64,000 nt of DNA from Paracentrotus lividus (lineage: Eukaryota; Echinodermata; Echinoidea; Camarodonta; Echinidae): NCBI GenBank assembly GCA_940671915.1, contig CALNVZ010003433.1, forward strand, positions 50,166,159 to 50,230,158. The letters run 5' to 3'. The position numbers and the translations under genes were made by a program. The notes under the pieces are model-generated. The model searched no databases. It saw only the letters and a list, made by a program, of their open reading frames with translations, and was not told the origin of the DNA. This document shows, one piece after another, positions 14,976 to 23,477 of the stretch (position 1 is the first letter of the stretch; every line of letters begins with the position of its first letter).

Positions 14976-16909
14976 CAATAATAATTATAATTTATAACAA
15001 TAATAATGATAAATGTATGTTTTCCTGGTCAAGTTTAAAGTATCTCTGATCTATTTTATCTATAACATAGGCCTATAGAATTTTCAACCCGAAAATCAAG
15101 TATGCACAATAAAGACAGAGCGAAGGAAAAATATGAATTAAGAAACACATATCAATTCAATAATCTAATGTTGGTCGAATTTCGAATAACAAGCATTAGG
15201 TACGTGCAACTAACCTCACTTGCCATAAATATTGCAACATGGCTGAAATTCGGGCATTTTTTTCAATTTTACGAGTATTTTATATATTTTGTCAACCAAT
15301 GAGATTTGCCCCTTTTTGTTTATAAGAGCAGTAAATGACCAGACCCGACCATTTTTTTTAAACAAAGGGGATTCTAAAAGAACAAAGGACCCAAAATGAA
15401 ATGCTTGAAGGTGGGGGATTATCAATAAAAATTATTTTTTGTTTTTTTGTTTTTTGTTTTTTGTTCAGAAAAAGATCATGGCCATAAAGAAGCACTTCAA
15501 AGGCAAATAAAAAAAAACCCTCATCAATAGAGGATGCCTGCCAAGATCAAATGTTGTGATCATCGAGCAAAATTTAATTGTATTGTGAAAAAAAAAAAAA
15601 AAAAAATTACTGAGCTACAATATCCAGAAATTGGTTTTCGTTTCTATGCGTTGCCTCTTTTGTTTTTCATTGTAGTGCTTCCTTTCTGGCCTTTATTTAT
15701 ATATTTTTTTAAGAGGAAGAAGCACGATTTTTAGCTATGTCGTTAAACTCTAGACTTGAAAATATAATTTATTTTAAATTAACTTAACACGAAAGCGCAC
15801 ATAAAACCCTATCCCAACCCTAGCCTTAAACTAAATGAACCCCAAAGAAAATGCTGTGTTTCACCTCTTTAATTCTGACATCATCCTTGATGCTGATGAG
15901 AACAAACCCTTTTCCATCTCTCAGGACAGGACTGGGGGTAAACGGGGTGCAGATCAGTCGCTTTCCGTTGAAGTTATCTCCTATTTTGGAAGTAACCCAC
16001 AGCTCGCAGAAATGATCAAGATGAAGGTCAAAGTCTGTGTCTCTGATATCGCATCGCGGGGTTCCTTGTCGTGACATCCCCATGGAGGAAAAGCCATCCG
16101 AATCTAACAACAGGAGGGACAAAAGCATTACACGAAGAGTATAATCAAATATATCACAATTAACTAAAAAGTATGCCATAAATTTGTAATTTATACCAGT
16201 TGAATAAAGGAATGCCAACAAAATCATGAATCTTAAAAAAATAAATAATAATAAATCAGATACTAAAGGTAATGTCATTATCTAGAATCAGCATTGCGCC
16301 GTATCTAGGAATATGGCAAGTGTGGCTGTCTGTTCGTAAATTATTCTTTGGACCAAAACGACAACACTTAACCCAAGCTTTGGTCTATATTTTCTGGTGG
16401 TTTTCATTTTGATATTTGCGTTTCAAGCCTAAACGACATTGTATAATTACCTTTGCTACGCTTGCGTAATATCAACTCCGCATCCTCTGGATTGGTGAAT
16501 GTAGCACAGTGCTTCATTGTCACCTTGACTGGAGAATTCAACTCAAGACCATAAGTTTTCACTTTAAGACCGGACGAAATTACAGCTTCGTTATCTCCTA
16601 AAATCAGTGCAGATGGTACCTCAGTTATTTCACGTACAGTAATTCCTGGCTTGTAGCTTGTGTCGCCTGGAAGAATCTTTACCACGAAATGGTGCCTTTC
16701 AAACCCAACATGAAACTCAGCATACACCTGAATCGCTAGATGATTAGATATTTTATCTTATTAGTTTGTTATATTGGTTGTTGGTATGTATGAAGTTTGT
16801 TAATTATTATGCTGAAGTATTATGTTTTTGTGTGGCTTTGTGAGCCTTTTTTGGCAGAAAAGTGCACTTTACAAATTTAGAATTATTATTATTATTATTA
16901 TTATTAGTA

Positions 16910-16960
<51 letters not shown>

Positions 16961-19900
16961 GACTGGGAATCATATATCACATTTAATTCCGAGTTTTTGA
17001 TTTTTACGCCAGCTCCTCGCTCCGCACCAACGCTCCATAGCGCTCCAAATTTTTTTGTCCGAAACAAATTGAACGGAAATTCGTCATACCCCTTTCTCGT
17101 GGGCCCGGCAGGCGCTAAGCAACGCCATAATCTGATTCTCGCACACAGCATTACACTCTTAAAAAAAAGTACAGAAAATACCTTTTGCTCTTTCTGATCG
17201 ATCCATTGTAGACAACCTATGACATAAGTATAAACAAATAAAATATTTGATATGAGGTACATTAATAATAGATATAAAGTGCATATCAATTGTCATATGA
17301 TAATCAAACCTGAAAATAGGTCACGATGTGTGCATCAATCAGCCTTTGACTATTCAGTGGAATACGAATAAACGGGTGTCAACAAATTCATCAAGATGTA
17401 TAAGGTTTTTAATTGTAATATTTGAGGTAACGGAATATATAAAGACACATTGCTGAGACCGTATTCATAATAATACAAAATGTGATTAGGTTCAGGACAG
17501 AAATAATACTCACCTTAACGCTATATCTTGATGAAAGAGGACGTCAGAACTGTATTGCATAGGAACTTTTCCATATTTGTCCTGTATTTCTAGGTTGGCG
17601 CCGTGCTCGATGAGGTAGACGATCAAAGCTTTCTTAGAGGGGATGTCATACTATAAAAATGAACGTACGCATAGTACAGTGAATGATGAGAATGCCGGCT
17701 TGGATAATGTGGTTTAGTGGTTCTTTCAAATGGTCGCAGCTAGTTCGGAATCCCAACCCTAGCGTTATTTCCCCCCATGCAGGAAATCATCTAAAATGTC
17801 CTGCACTCACCCCGGTAAGGCTAATTGAGGACCTAGAACAACGCAGCTCGCCTAACAAACAGCAGAGCCATTGCTGTATAATTCAAGAGCACTTACTCAG
17901 AGCGAATACTTATGTCATTTATGTGTGAGATTGACATTGCATGAATCAATAGATTCATCAATTTCTTTTAAATCATGAGTAATATTGATCGAACATAAAG
18001 TATTCTCTTACCCTAAGCTTAAGTAAAATCTAAGGGTCCATGTATTAAAAATGAATGTTTTACCAATGGGTTAATAAAAAATCCAAAAAATTGATTCAGG
18101 ATATAATTTTTGGTCACTAAACGAATGATGCTTTATAAAGTCTGTATTTAAAAAAAAATGGTACGGTTGGGAAACACTTCTTTATTGTACGAAGATTAGC
18201 CACAACCTGGTAATGTTTGGTATTCCCTTAAAGTAGGAAACATAAGCTTTCTTCTTCATTTTTTTTAATTTCATTTATTGTGTTTTCAATCTTGAGATAT
18301 GATTACTTCATGTAATCAATAGAAATTCTTTTTACGTATATTCCGTGTCTTATATATGTTTCGAATTTAAGCCGCCAATATGAACGTAAAAGAACACTGG
18401 GTTAGTGTGGAGCTATTTTGTCTTCACACAAAAATTAGCATACCTTTTGTTGTACCAAAGCAAATTATTTGAAATAAATTGCATCAGCAGGAAAATTATA
18501 CTGGCTTTAATTTGATACCATATATACAAACATTTGAACAGATTTCATACCTACTTTTTTCCCCGACTGTACCATTTCTTTTTTAATTTAGAAATCCTGT
18601 AGTTTATGAACTGTAGGCAACCTACATAAACATGATAAAGTTTAACACGGAAAATAACCTACAAAGCTTCGAGTTCTCATTTAATTTTAGGCAATTCTAA
18701 GATAAACAGTGATCAAAATTATTTTATATGTAGCCTAATGTTGGTGTTTAATTCTTGACATTTTTACAATTTGCGAGATGGGTGGCGAGGCTAACTGACA
18801 CCTTTTCCCTTTTCAAAGGTGCATGTCCATCTGCACCCACTTCAATAACAACCATTGCGGTATCTTGGTAATGAAATTTCGGGTAGTTCATGGTAACAAT
18901 TTTCCACACTCACCTTCCGAAGTGTTTCTGTAAATGGCACATATTTCAGCTCCATTGCTTCGTGGAGGCAAGTTCGGCCTCGATCAGACTGTATGTTTAG
19001 ATCGGCTCCATGTGCGACCAGCATTTCAATCGCAGAGGTATGCCCCTTGCGAGTAGCTTGGAGTATCGCCGTGGAGCCATCTTTATCTCGTTGATTGATA
19101 AACATGTCCTGTGTATACATTTGACGACATAACAGCTTCACTTCTCTAATTAAAAACTAAGAGATGTATGGGGGATAGGCTTAGTTATAAAGGAGTACCG
19201 AAAACAAAGGATCGGGTTCCATTAATGAATAATAACATATTTGTTTATGTATAACCTGTGCGGATGTTAGCCCTATCAAGACCAAGGAGGGGAGGGGGCA
19301 CATTTTGCCAAACTTTTGTACGTCATTTTCCCCTATAGTATGGAGAATTTACCTAAAACCTAATAACGAACAATTTTATCTAAATTTTGTGGGGATATTA
19401 TGTTTTGCTCCGGCAACCACATCATAGGGAACCATTATGTCACCTCAATTTCGGGTTATGTTCTATATTCATAGTTATAAAGAATATTAACTCGTTATCA
19501 TGATCAATGAATAAACATGTACTTTGTGATTCTATTAAACATGTAATTGTTCGCATTTTTTATTTTGATTTTCTTTCTTTTCATGTGAAAATAGCGCCAA
19601 AACAATGTATAGATAAAATAGCAGATTAAAGAAATACCATTTTTCACATTTCAAATTTTTAAAATCTGTTTATCACTTGAAATTCACAGAACATTTTCTT
19701 AACATAGGCCTAATACACGGACGTACAGAAGAACAGCTTTTGGCTGAAGTAGGTTGTACCGTGTTGAAATAAAATAAAATGAAATTAAATAAAGCGCCCA
19801 TTTGGCAAAATTGAACATTTTTAATGAATGAACCATGTTTGTCTCCATCATCAAACTGTGATTGCAAACAGGTTTACTGATTCAATGCAAATTTTGGGCA

Positions 19901-22900
19901 TTTTCTATGCAATTCTTTATTCAACTTCACAATAACGCCCCATATGATGACATTGATAAATTCTAAATGTATTTAATTGAAGAGCTTGGGTTGCTCTGTC
20001 GTCATGCCAATTTTTAAAATGATCGGTCAAATGATAATAATAAAAGAACAAAAATGGAGGAGGCACAATGTGCCCGCCCAACCCCCCCCCCCCCTCTGGT
20101 CGAACGAGTAAAATCCCTTATTATTCGATTATCTTATCATTTATTATCATTTGATATTATTAATAATGATAATAATAGTGAAAACTTATAGAGCGCAATA
20201 GCTTATCAGCAGTTCTCTTTGATCACATAAATATAATCAATTTGTGTTTTCTTCAAAATAGAATATATACATTTTTTCGATAACTGGGGAGATGTGATGC
20301 ACAACGCCAAATTTCATTGAAAGAGCGTTGTTTACTGTCCAGAACTGAATCGCAAAATCGACCTTCTTACTAAATAAAACCTTTTACATTTCTACTAATG
20401 TTTGATGTGCTAATGCTCACCTCGAGAACTGTCTTTTTCCCATAGGCCGCAGGAATGTGTATTGGGCCTCTTTGATGAAGAAGACAATCAGCGACATTTG
20501 CGTGACCTTTAGAGGATGCCAGATGTAATGCATTCGACCCATAGACAGTTTCACTCATGTCCGCACCACTCTTGATCAGAGATTCAGTGATACCCACGTG
20601 GCCTGCCAGGACTGCCAGATGCAAGGCAGTACATCCTTTCACTGTTCTTCTTAAATCGGCCCCGCGTTTAAGTAGAAAGTCGACAACACCAAGATGACCT
20701 CCGCAGCATGCCAACTGTAAGGCCGTAAATCCAAAGCCATCTTCCTCGTTGATGTTTGCTCCTTGCGTAAGAAGGTACGACAAGACATCTACATGACCAT
20801 GGGCTGATGCCATATGTAGTGGAGTTCCGATACACTCTTCTGCGATTAGCTTAAAATTAGCATCAGGAAGGAGCGACTGTTCTTTAAATCCAAGGTGATT
20901 TAACGAAATGAGAAGAGTCATCGCTTTCGAATGCTTTGAACTGCATCCATTGATGATACCTCCTTTCCCTACAAGAACTTTAGCTACGTGAAGATGACCG
21001 GCACCAGCTGCCATTTGCAAAGGACTTATTCCCTTTAAATTCATTTGGTTTACGTCGGATCCTTTGCTAATCAGAAAGCTTGTCACATCAGAATGGCCAA
21101 GTGCAGAAGCTATATATAATGCTGTCTCTCCTCCTTGACATAGCATGTTCACGTCCGATCCATGATCAACGAGACTTTGTATGAGTTGGAAATGGCCACC
21201 AAAAGCGGAGACATGCAAAGCCGTCATCTTCAGTTCAGAACCTTTCTGATTAACTTTTGCTCCATGATTGAGCAAGAGCTGGGTTATTTGAAGGTTACAA
21301 CAGAAGGATGATATATGTAAAGCAGTGTCTCCACTTCTTGTGACTTTGTTTACGTCTGCTCCGTGGCTGATGAGGTATTTAATTATATCAATTTCATCCA
21401 TCAGCACAGCAATGTACAAGGCGAAGACTCCATTTTGGCCGTCGCCTTCCATGCCTTTGTTGACGTCTGCTCCGTAAATGCACAGACTCTCAGTTGCCCG
21501 AAGATTTCCTTTCCAACTCGTAATATGGAGAGCGGTCGTTCCATTCTTATTGGCCTTATCAACTTCTGCTTTATGTTTCAGTAGGCATTGTATTACATCA
21601 ATATGGTTCTCCAGTGCAGCTATATGCAAAGCGCTCGTTTTGTTCGATGTTACACTATTTACGTCAGCTCCTCTACTAATAAAATACTCTACGACATCAA
21701 CAAGTCCATTTGCAGAAGCGACGTGCAATACAGTGTATCCGTCGTTCGTCCGTGCATGAACATCTGCACCATTTGTAAGCATATACTTTACGGTCTCCAG
21801 GTTTCCCCCTAGAACCCCAAAATGTAACGGCGTCTTTCCGAGGGCGTCAGATTTGTTTATATCAGCTCCTGCGCTGATCAAAGATCTAGCTACATCAAGA
21901 CGACCATGTCTGCATGCTGAGTGCAACGCATTTATTCCATCAGAAGTACTCTCGTTGACGTCAGCTCGCTCTTTAAGAAGATAATCTACAACTTCCAAGT
22001 GGCCCTCAGTACAGGCAAGATGCAAGGCAGTCAAGCCATCTCGAGTTACAGCATTCACCTTTGCTCCATTGCTGACAAGTTGTTTTGTTACTTTCTCGTG
22101 ACCTTCCTGAGCTGCCAGATGTAAAGGGGTTACTCTCCCATGTGCTCGTTTATTCACCCGAGCTCCTTTATTGATGAGATACGCTGTAACAGCATGATGC
22201 CCATATTTCGATGCAAGATGCAACGCTGTCCACCCTGCTTTATTGCCAGCATTCAAATCTGCCCCACTACTTAGCAAACAAATGATGACGCTGAGATGAC
22301 CATTTTGGGAAGCCACGTGTAAGGAATTGGATTTTTTATTATCGTACTTACTCACATCGGCCTCTCGGCTAATAAGACATCGTGTTACATCAACGTGTCC
22401 GTTTGCAGATGATAAGTGTATTGGAGGAACTCCTCCGTTTGTAATCTCATTCGCCCCAGCTCCTTTATCAATGAGCTTTTCGACGATTTCCAGATTGCCT
22501 TCTTGGGCAGCAATGTGCAACGCCGATTTTCCATCATGTGTGGTCTTTTTGATATTGGCTCCGTTGTTCAGGATGGAATTGATGACAGCAATGTGACCAT
22601 TTGAAAGAGCAAAGTGGAGAGACGTGTATCCATCGGAATTACTCTTATTCACGTCAGCCCCGTGACGTATAAGGAAATCTGTGGTTTCCACGCGGCCCGC
22701 TAGAGAAGCTAGCTGCAGGGCACTTGTGCCATCGATGAGGCATGTATTCAGGTCAGCACCCTGGTCGATAAGGAATTTAGTGACATGAAGATGGCCTAGA
22801 AAAGCAGACAAATGCAATGCCGTGATTCCTTGATTGCTCTTCTTATCCACGCCAGCTCCGTTGACGATAAGAATTCGTCCGATACCCAGACAACCCTTAT

Positions 22901-23399
22901 ATGCAGCTACGTGTAAAGCATTGAAACCGTCACCAAATTCCTTCTTTACGTCAGCACCTCTTTTGATGAGAAAGTCAACTATATCATCGTGGCCCATCAA
23001 CACAGAGAGATGCAAGGCAGTGTGTCCTTGGCCACTTGTTTCGTCAATTGGGGTTCCAGTTGAAAGCATCCGTTTTACATCTTTGAAATTACCATTTAGC
23101 GCTGATAAATGCAAACTGGATGTTGCTTCATCAGCTTTCGTTTCATTGCCTAACTTACTGAAGTAAGATACGAGATTAACTATAGAAGACGGAGAATTTT
23201 TCAGGGTAAGAAGAGCCACCGAAGATGATTGCGTTCCAACTTCAAGAGACGTTGCACTGGAAGGAGGATGAGACCTACGTTGTCTATTTTCGGCTTCTTT
23301 TGCCGTCTTTATCCAGCTTTTATTAACATATTTTGCAATCGATTTATCACTTAAATCAAAATTATTGCGTAAACTCTCATAAACATGAACATCCGGCAT
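2242..23399 (-). CDS. Ankyrin-repeat/ZU5/UPA/death-domain protein, full gene model (12 exons)
   Basis: Join of 20421-23399, 18914-19156, 17514-17650, 17182-17216, 16451-16735, 15865-16103, 9855-9968, 5484-5634, 4675-4708, 3738-3835, 3083-3161 and 2242-2500, all minus strand. Every intron is GT-AG and every splice phase matches, giving 1551 codons including the stop. Predicted order: a roughly 95-residue non-repeat N-terminus, ~26 ankyrin repeats (residues ~95-993), 2-3 more repeats (994-1119), a short linker, ZU5 (~1132-1275), UPA (~1275-1400), a Ser/Glu-rich linker, and a death domain (~1465-1550). There is no signal peptide or convincing membrane segment, so a cytosolic scaffold or death-fold adaptor is likely. 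ZU5-UPA-DD is the module of ankyrins, UNC5 receptors and PIDD; here it follows repeats directly and has one ZU5, unlike canonical ankyrins with two. The start is fixed by an in-frame stop 9 nt before the ATG. Function beyond architecture is inference. The smallest exons (4 and 9) are the least certain. Confidence 0.85.
3083..3161 (-). CDS. Exon 11: Ser/Glu-rich linker before the death domain
   Basis: 79 nt, phase 1 in and phase 2 out, with acceptor GACACAG next to a 25-nt A/T homopolymer run and donor GTATAC. It encodes SFSSEGSSTEFEEVEPNHP, an acidic flexible linker of the kind that precedes death domains. Confidence 0.72.
3738..3835 (-). CDS. Exon 10: basic linker
   Basis: 98 nt, phase 2 in and phase 1 out. 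The acceptor follows a pyrimidine-rich run (TTCTTCTATTCACGTTAAG); the donor is GTAGGC. It encodes a Lys-rich linker (KQRDVNNQRHIVEKSKTGYK and onward). An alternative acceptor at 3874 would add a hydrophobic stretch but breaks the reading phase with exon 9. Confidence 0.65.
4675..4708 (-). CDS. Exon 9: short linker exon
   Basis: 34 nt, phase 1 in and phase 2 out, with acceptor TTTTTCAACAG and donor GTAAGA, both close to consensus. It encodes a small Ser/Thr/Ala linker (SLTSAATNIK). Its support is good splice sites plus exact phase agreement with both neighbours. Confidence 0.65.
5484..5634 (-). CDS. Exon 8: UPA domain, C-terminal part
   Basis: 151 nt, phase 0 in and phase 1 out. The acceptor CCATTTTCCAG has a good pyrimidine tract; the donor is GTAAAT. 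It encodes VLRYISNNRIPFRLMSRG and then GKFTLKQHVSKSIMFDIIF, the closing strands of UPA. The TIR transposon cluster begins only 62 bp upstream of the acceptor (at 5696). Confidence 0.8.
5696..8669. mobile_element. TIR DNA-transposon cluster with sub-terminal CGTTC arrays (intron 7)
   Basis: The ends are inverted (left CCGTCATACTGAGGTCGTTC, right complement CCGTCACACTGAGCTCGTTC) with TAA at both flanks (5693-5695, 8670-8672). The outer few bases differ in length between the ends. Inside, CGTTC/CGTTT motifs recur about every 10-12 bp in long runs (about 7490-7620 and 8090-8270). A segment at ~7414-7660 is repeated at ~8459-8665 with a further TIR-like CTCAGTGTGACGG, so part of the element is tandemly duplicated. 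No transposase ORF. TAA fits the TWA target preference of PIF/Harbinger. Confidence 0.6.
5923..7244. repeat. Ten copies of the palindrome TGCTCC(A/T)GGAGCA
   Basis: Copies start at about 5923, 5938, 5952, 6258, 6388, 6445, 6497, 7202 (one mismatch), 7217 and 7232. The three-copy clusters at the two ends are inverted repeats of each other, together with the neighbouring GCATAAT and GGGCAAAAATCTCAT sequence, so this is an inner fold-back within the transposon cluster. A ~50-bp direct repeat (about 6222-6270 and 6461-6510, with CATCTAGATATTCAGCAGAC) carries two of the copies. Confidence 0.75.
8804..9259. repeat. Fold-back element with 220-bp arms
   Basis: 8804-9018 is the near-perfect reverse complement of 9047-9259, around a short loop containing GACGGACAGTC. 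The tips are CGGTGATGAGG and its complement. The 12-bp GTGACAATTATA occurs at 8754-8765 and 9259-9270 and may mark a target duplication. The apparent ORFs here are mirror images of one another and are not genes. Confidence 0.8.
9488..9553. repeat. (TG)n microsatellite with CGCG interruptions
   Basis: A run of TG dinucleotides with GCGCGC interruptions, in intron 7 about 300 bp from exon 7. Confidence 0.9.
9855..9968 (-). CDS. Exon 7: UPA domain, middle
   Basis: Exactly 38 codons, phase 0 in and out, with acceptor TTACAG and donor GTAGAT. It encodes EAFIGEQYIVKWNSGDLTIS followed by YFEDGKELLSE, a strand-rich acidic segment that continues the UPA fold. It lies between intron 6 (LINE-containing, 5.9 kb) and intron 7 (TIR element and fold-back, 4.2 kb). 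Confidence 0.78.
10049..10123. repeat. (AAT)n microsatellite forming the LINE 3' tail
   Basis: Pure AAT triplets abutting the 3' end of the minus-strand LINE, which reads (ATT)n on its own strand. Confidence 0.92.
10130..14560 (-). mobile_element. Non-LTR retrotransposon (LINE), ORF2 degenerate, (ATT)n tail
   Basis: Minus-strand order: ORF1 (13791-14525), then endonuclease remnants near 12800-13050 (GDFNI-like and GGVGLFIHNSF-like segments in shifting frames), then RT motifs. These include VPKDMKIGKIIPVFKKGD at ~11690-11765, GVPQGSTLGPLLF at ~11300-11345, and FFADDTNL at ~11235-11260. The segment at 10995-11228 (INEELIKVENWFNVNG) follows the active-site block. Many frameshifts make ORF2 a pseudogene. 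The 3' end is an (AAT)n run on the plus strand at 10049-10123, as in CR1/RTE-like elements that end in microsatellites rather than poly-A. The 5' limit is uncertain. Confidence 0.75.
13791..14525 (-). CDS. LINE ORF1: coiled-coil and RRM-like nucleic-acid-binding protein
   Basis: An intact 244-codon frame inside intron 6 of the ankyrin/death-domain gene, same strand. Residues ~30-95 form a heptad-rich coiled coil (SSIESDLRDLQKKQQMTEEK). Residues ~95-175 look like the RRM of L1-type ORF1 proteins, with RRNCIRVFGVPES, DIDRSHRVPRR and PRAIIIKLTSYQHRQKLLL. The C-terminus resembles the small C-terminal domain. ORF1 proteins bind element RNA and act as chaperones in retrotransposition. It is intact while the downstream ORF2 is broken, so any activity would be as a trans-acting protein. 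Confidence 0.75.
   Translation of the reverse strand: MTGKSSTKDVIMESFKDAEVLSTIKAMICDAIDSRFNQFLERLDRQDGRMHDLHLKVSSIESDLRDLQKKQQMTEEKNKWLENQLNIQEQYSRRNCIRVFGVPESEKENTSEKVCEIAQKKLGVNLQLQDIDRSHRVPRRVEPVPKEGEEVKPRAIIIKLTSYQHRQKLLLNRKKLKDTKMSMFEDLTNLNRSLLWEAVKASKQPNANIISAWSMNGKIIVSVKTNKGPMKKVIHSKQEIVSFG
14901..14968. repeat. (AAT)n microsatellite
   Basis: AAT triplets with AAG and GAT interruptions, within intron 6, upstream of the LINE ORF1. Confidence 0.93.
15865..16103 (-). CDS. Exon 6: ZU5 C-terminus and start of UPA
   Basis: 239 nt, phase 1 in and phase 0 out, with acceptor GTTAG and donor GTGAAA. It includes RCDIRDTDFDLHLDHFCELW, the end of ZU5, and then KRLICTPFTPSPVL and GFVLISIKDDVRIKE. 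These align in order with the KRLQLAVFAP and LRVYCLEDTPVALKEV segments that open the UPA domain of UNC5. The donor GTGAAA is somewhat weak but gives the required phase. Confidence 0.83.
16451..16735 (-). CDS. Exon 5: ZU5 domain
   Basis: 285 nt, phase 1 in and out, with acceptor CTAG and donor GTAATT. The product contains VKILPGDTSYKPG, an ALILGDNEAVISSGLKVKTYG stretch, and PVKVTMKHCATFTNPEDAEL. The last matches the ZU5 hallmark in which a Pro-hydrophobic strand is followed by HC and an acidic loop (compare PVILTIPHC in UNC5). ZU5 domains bind spectrin in ankyrins and pack against UPA and DD in UNC5. Confidence 0.85.
16882..16960. repeat. (ATT)n microsatellite in intron 4
   Basis: ATT triplets between exons 4 and 5 of the ankyrin/death-domain gene. 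Poly-Leu and poly-Asn frames over it are artefacts. Confidence 0.95.
17182..17216 (-). CDS. Exon 4: short linker exon
   Basis: 35 nt with acceptor CATAG and donor GTATTT, phase 2 in and phase 1 out. It is the only candidate I found that joins exon 3 to the ZU5 exon in frame. It encodes a polar linker containing MDRSERAK. Because it is so short, it is supported mainly by splice-site and phase agreement. Confidence 0.6.
17514..17650 (-). CDS. Exon 3: last ankyrin repeat
   Basis: 137 nt, phase 0 in and phase 2 out. It is flanked by a TATAG acceptor and a GTGAGT donor. It encodes KKALIVYLIEHGANLEIQD, the second helix and finger of an ankyrin repeat, followed by a non-repeat tail rich in Ser, Asp and Gln. 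Confidence 0.8.
17651..18913. other. Intron 2 of the ankyrin/death-domain gene
   Basis: No gene seen. A GC-richer stretch at 17690-17900 may be an old repeat. Confidence 0.6.
18914..19156 (-). CDS. Exon 2: ankyrin repeats
   Basis: 81 codons, phase 0 in and out. The acceptor is a TTAG after a pyrimidine-rich tract; the donor is GTGAGT. The residues continue the helix interrupted at the end of exon 1 (VLE joined to FLIREVKLLCRQ), then give a standard repeat containing DGSTAI, a GH turn and LVAHGADLN, followed by GRTCLHEA. An acceptor at 19136 would also be in phase but would remove part of the helix, so 19156 is preferred. Confidence 0.82.
19157..20420. other. Intron 1 of the ankyrin/death-domain gene
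   Basis: No gene seen. Contains poly-C near 20083 and unremarkable AT-rich DNA. Confidence 0.6.
20421..23399 (-). CDS. Exon 1: N-terminus and about 26 ankyrin repeats
   Basis: A 993-codon open exon. The ATG is preceded by AAA (A at -3) and an in-frame TAG 9 nt upstream. After ~95 residues without similarity that I recognise, rich in Ser, Lys and Arg, about 26 repeats of 33 residues follow. They carry the TALHLAA..GH..VV..LI..GADVN signature, with many variants. One irregular stretch of ~45 residues (after the repeat ending GKGGIING) breaks the periodicity between repeats 22 and 23. The frame stays open beyond 20421 for 16 codons, but a clean GTGAGC donor follows VLE at 20420, and the next exon continues in phase 0. 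Such a long intron-free repeat exon is typical of recently expanded ankyrin families. Confidence 0.92.
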
Positions 23400-23468
23400 T
23401 TTGACCTAATTCTCAACTGGGTTTGGGATAACTATAAATAATTCTTCAATTTCGAATCTCTTACTCCT

Positions 23469-23477
23469 CTATTTATA
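23469..23477 (-). promoter_or_regulatory. Candidate TATA box of the ankyrin/death-domain gene
   Basis: On the minus strand the sequence reads TATAAATAG, a good TATA consensus, 70-78 nt upstream of the ATG at 23399. A start site about 30 nt downstream would give a 5' UTR of roughly 40 nt. No transcript evidence is available, and a non-coding first exon further upstream cannot be excluded. Confidence 0.35.

Noticed and set aside
21363..23166. Plus-strand open frames of 60-110 codons over the ankyrin exon
   Set aside because: Antisense shadows of the minus-strand ankyrin repeats, with repeat-derived regularity.
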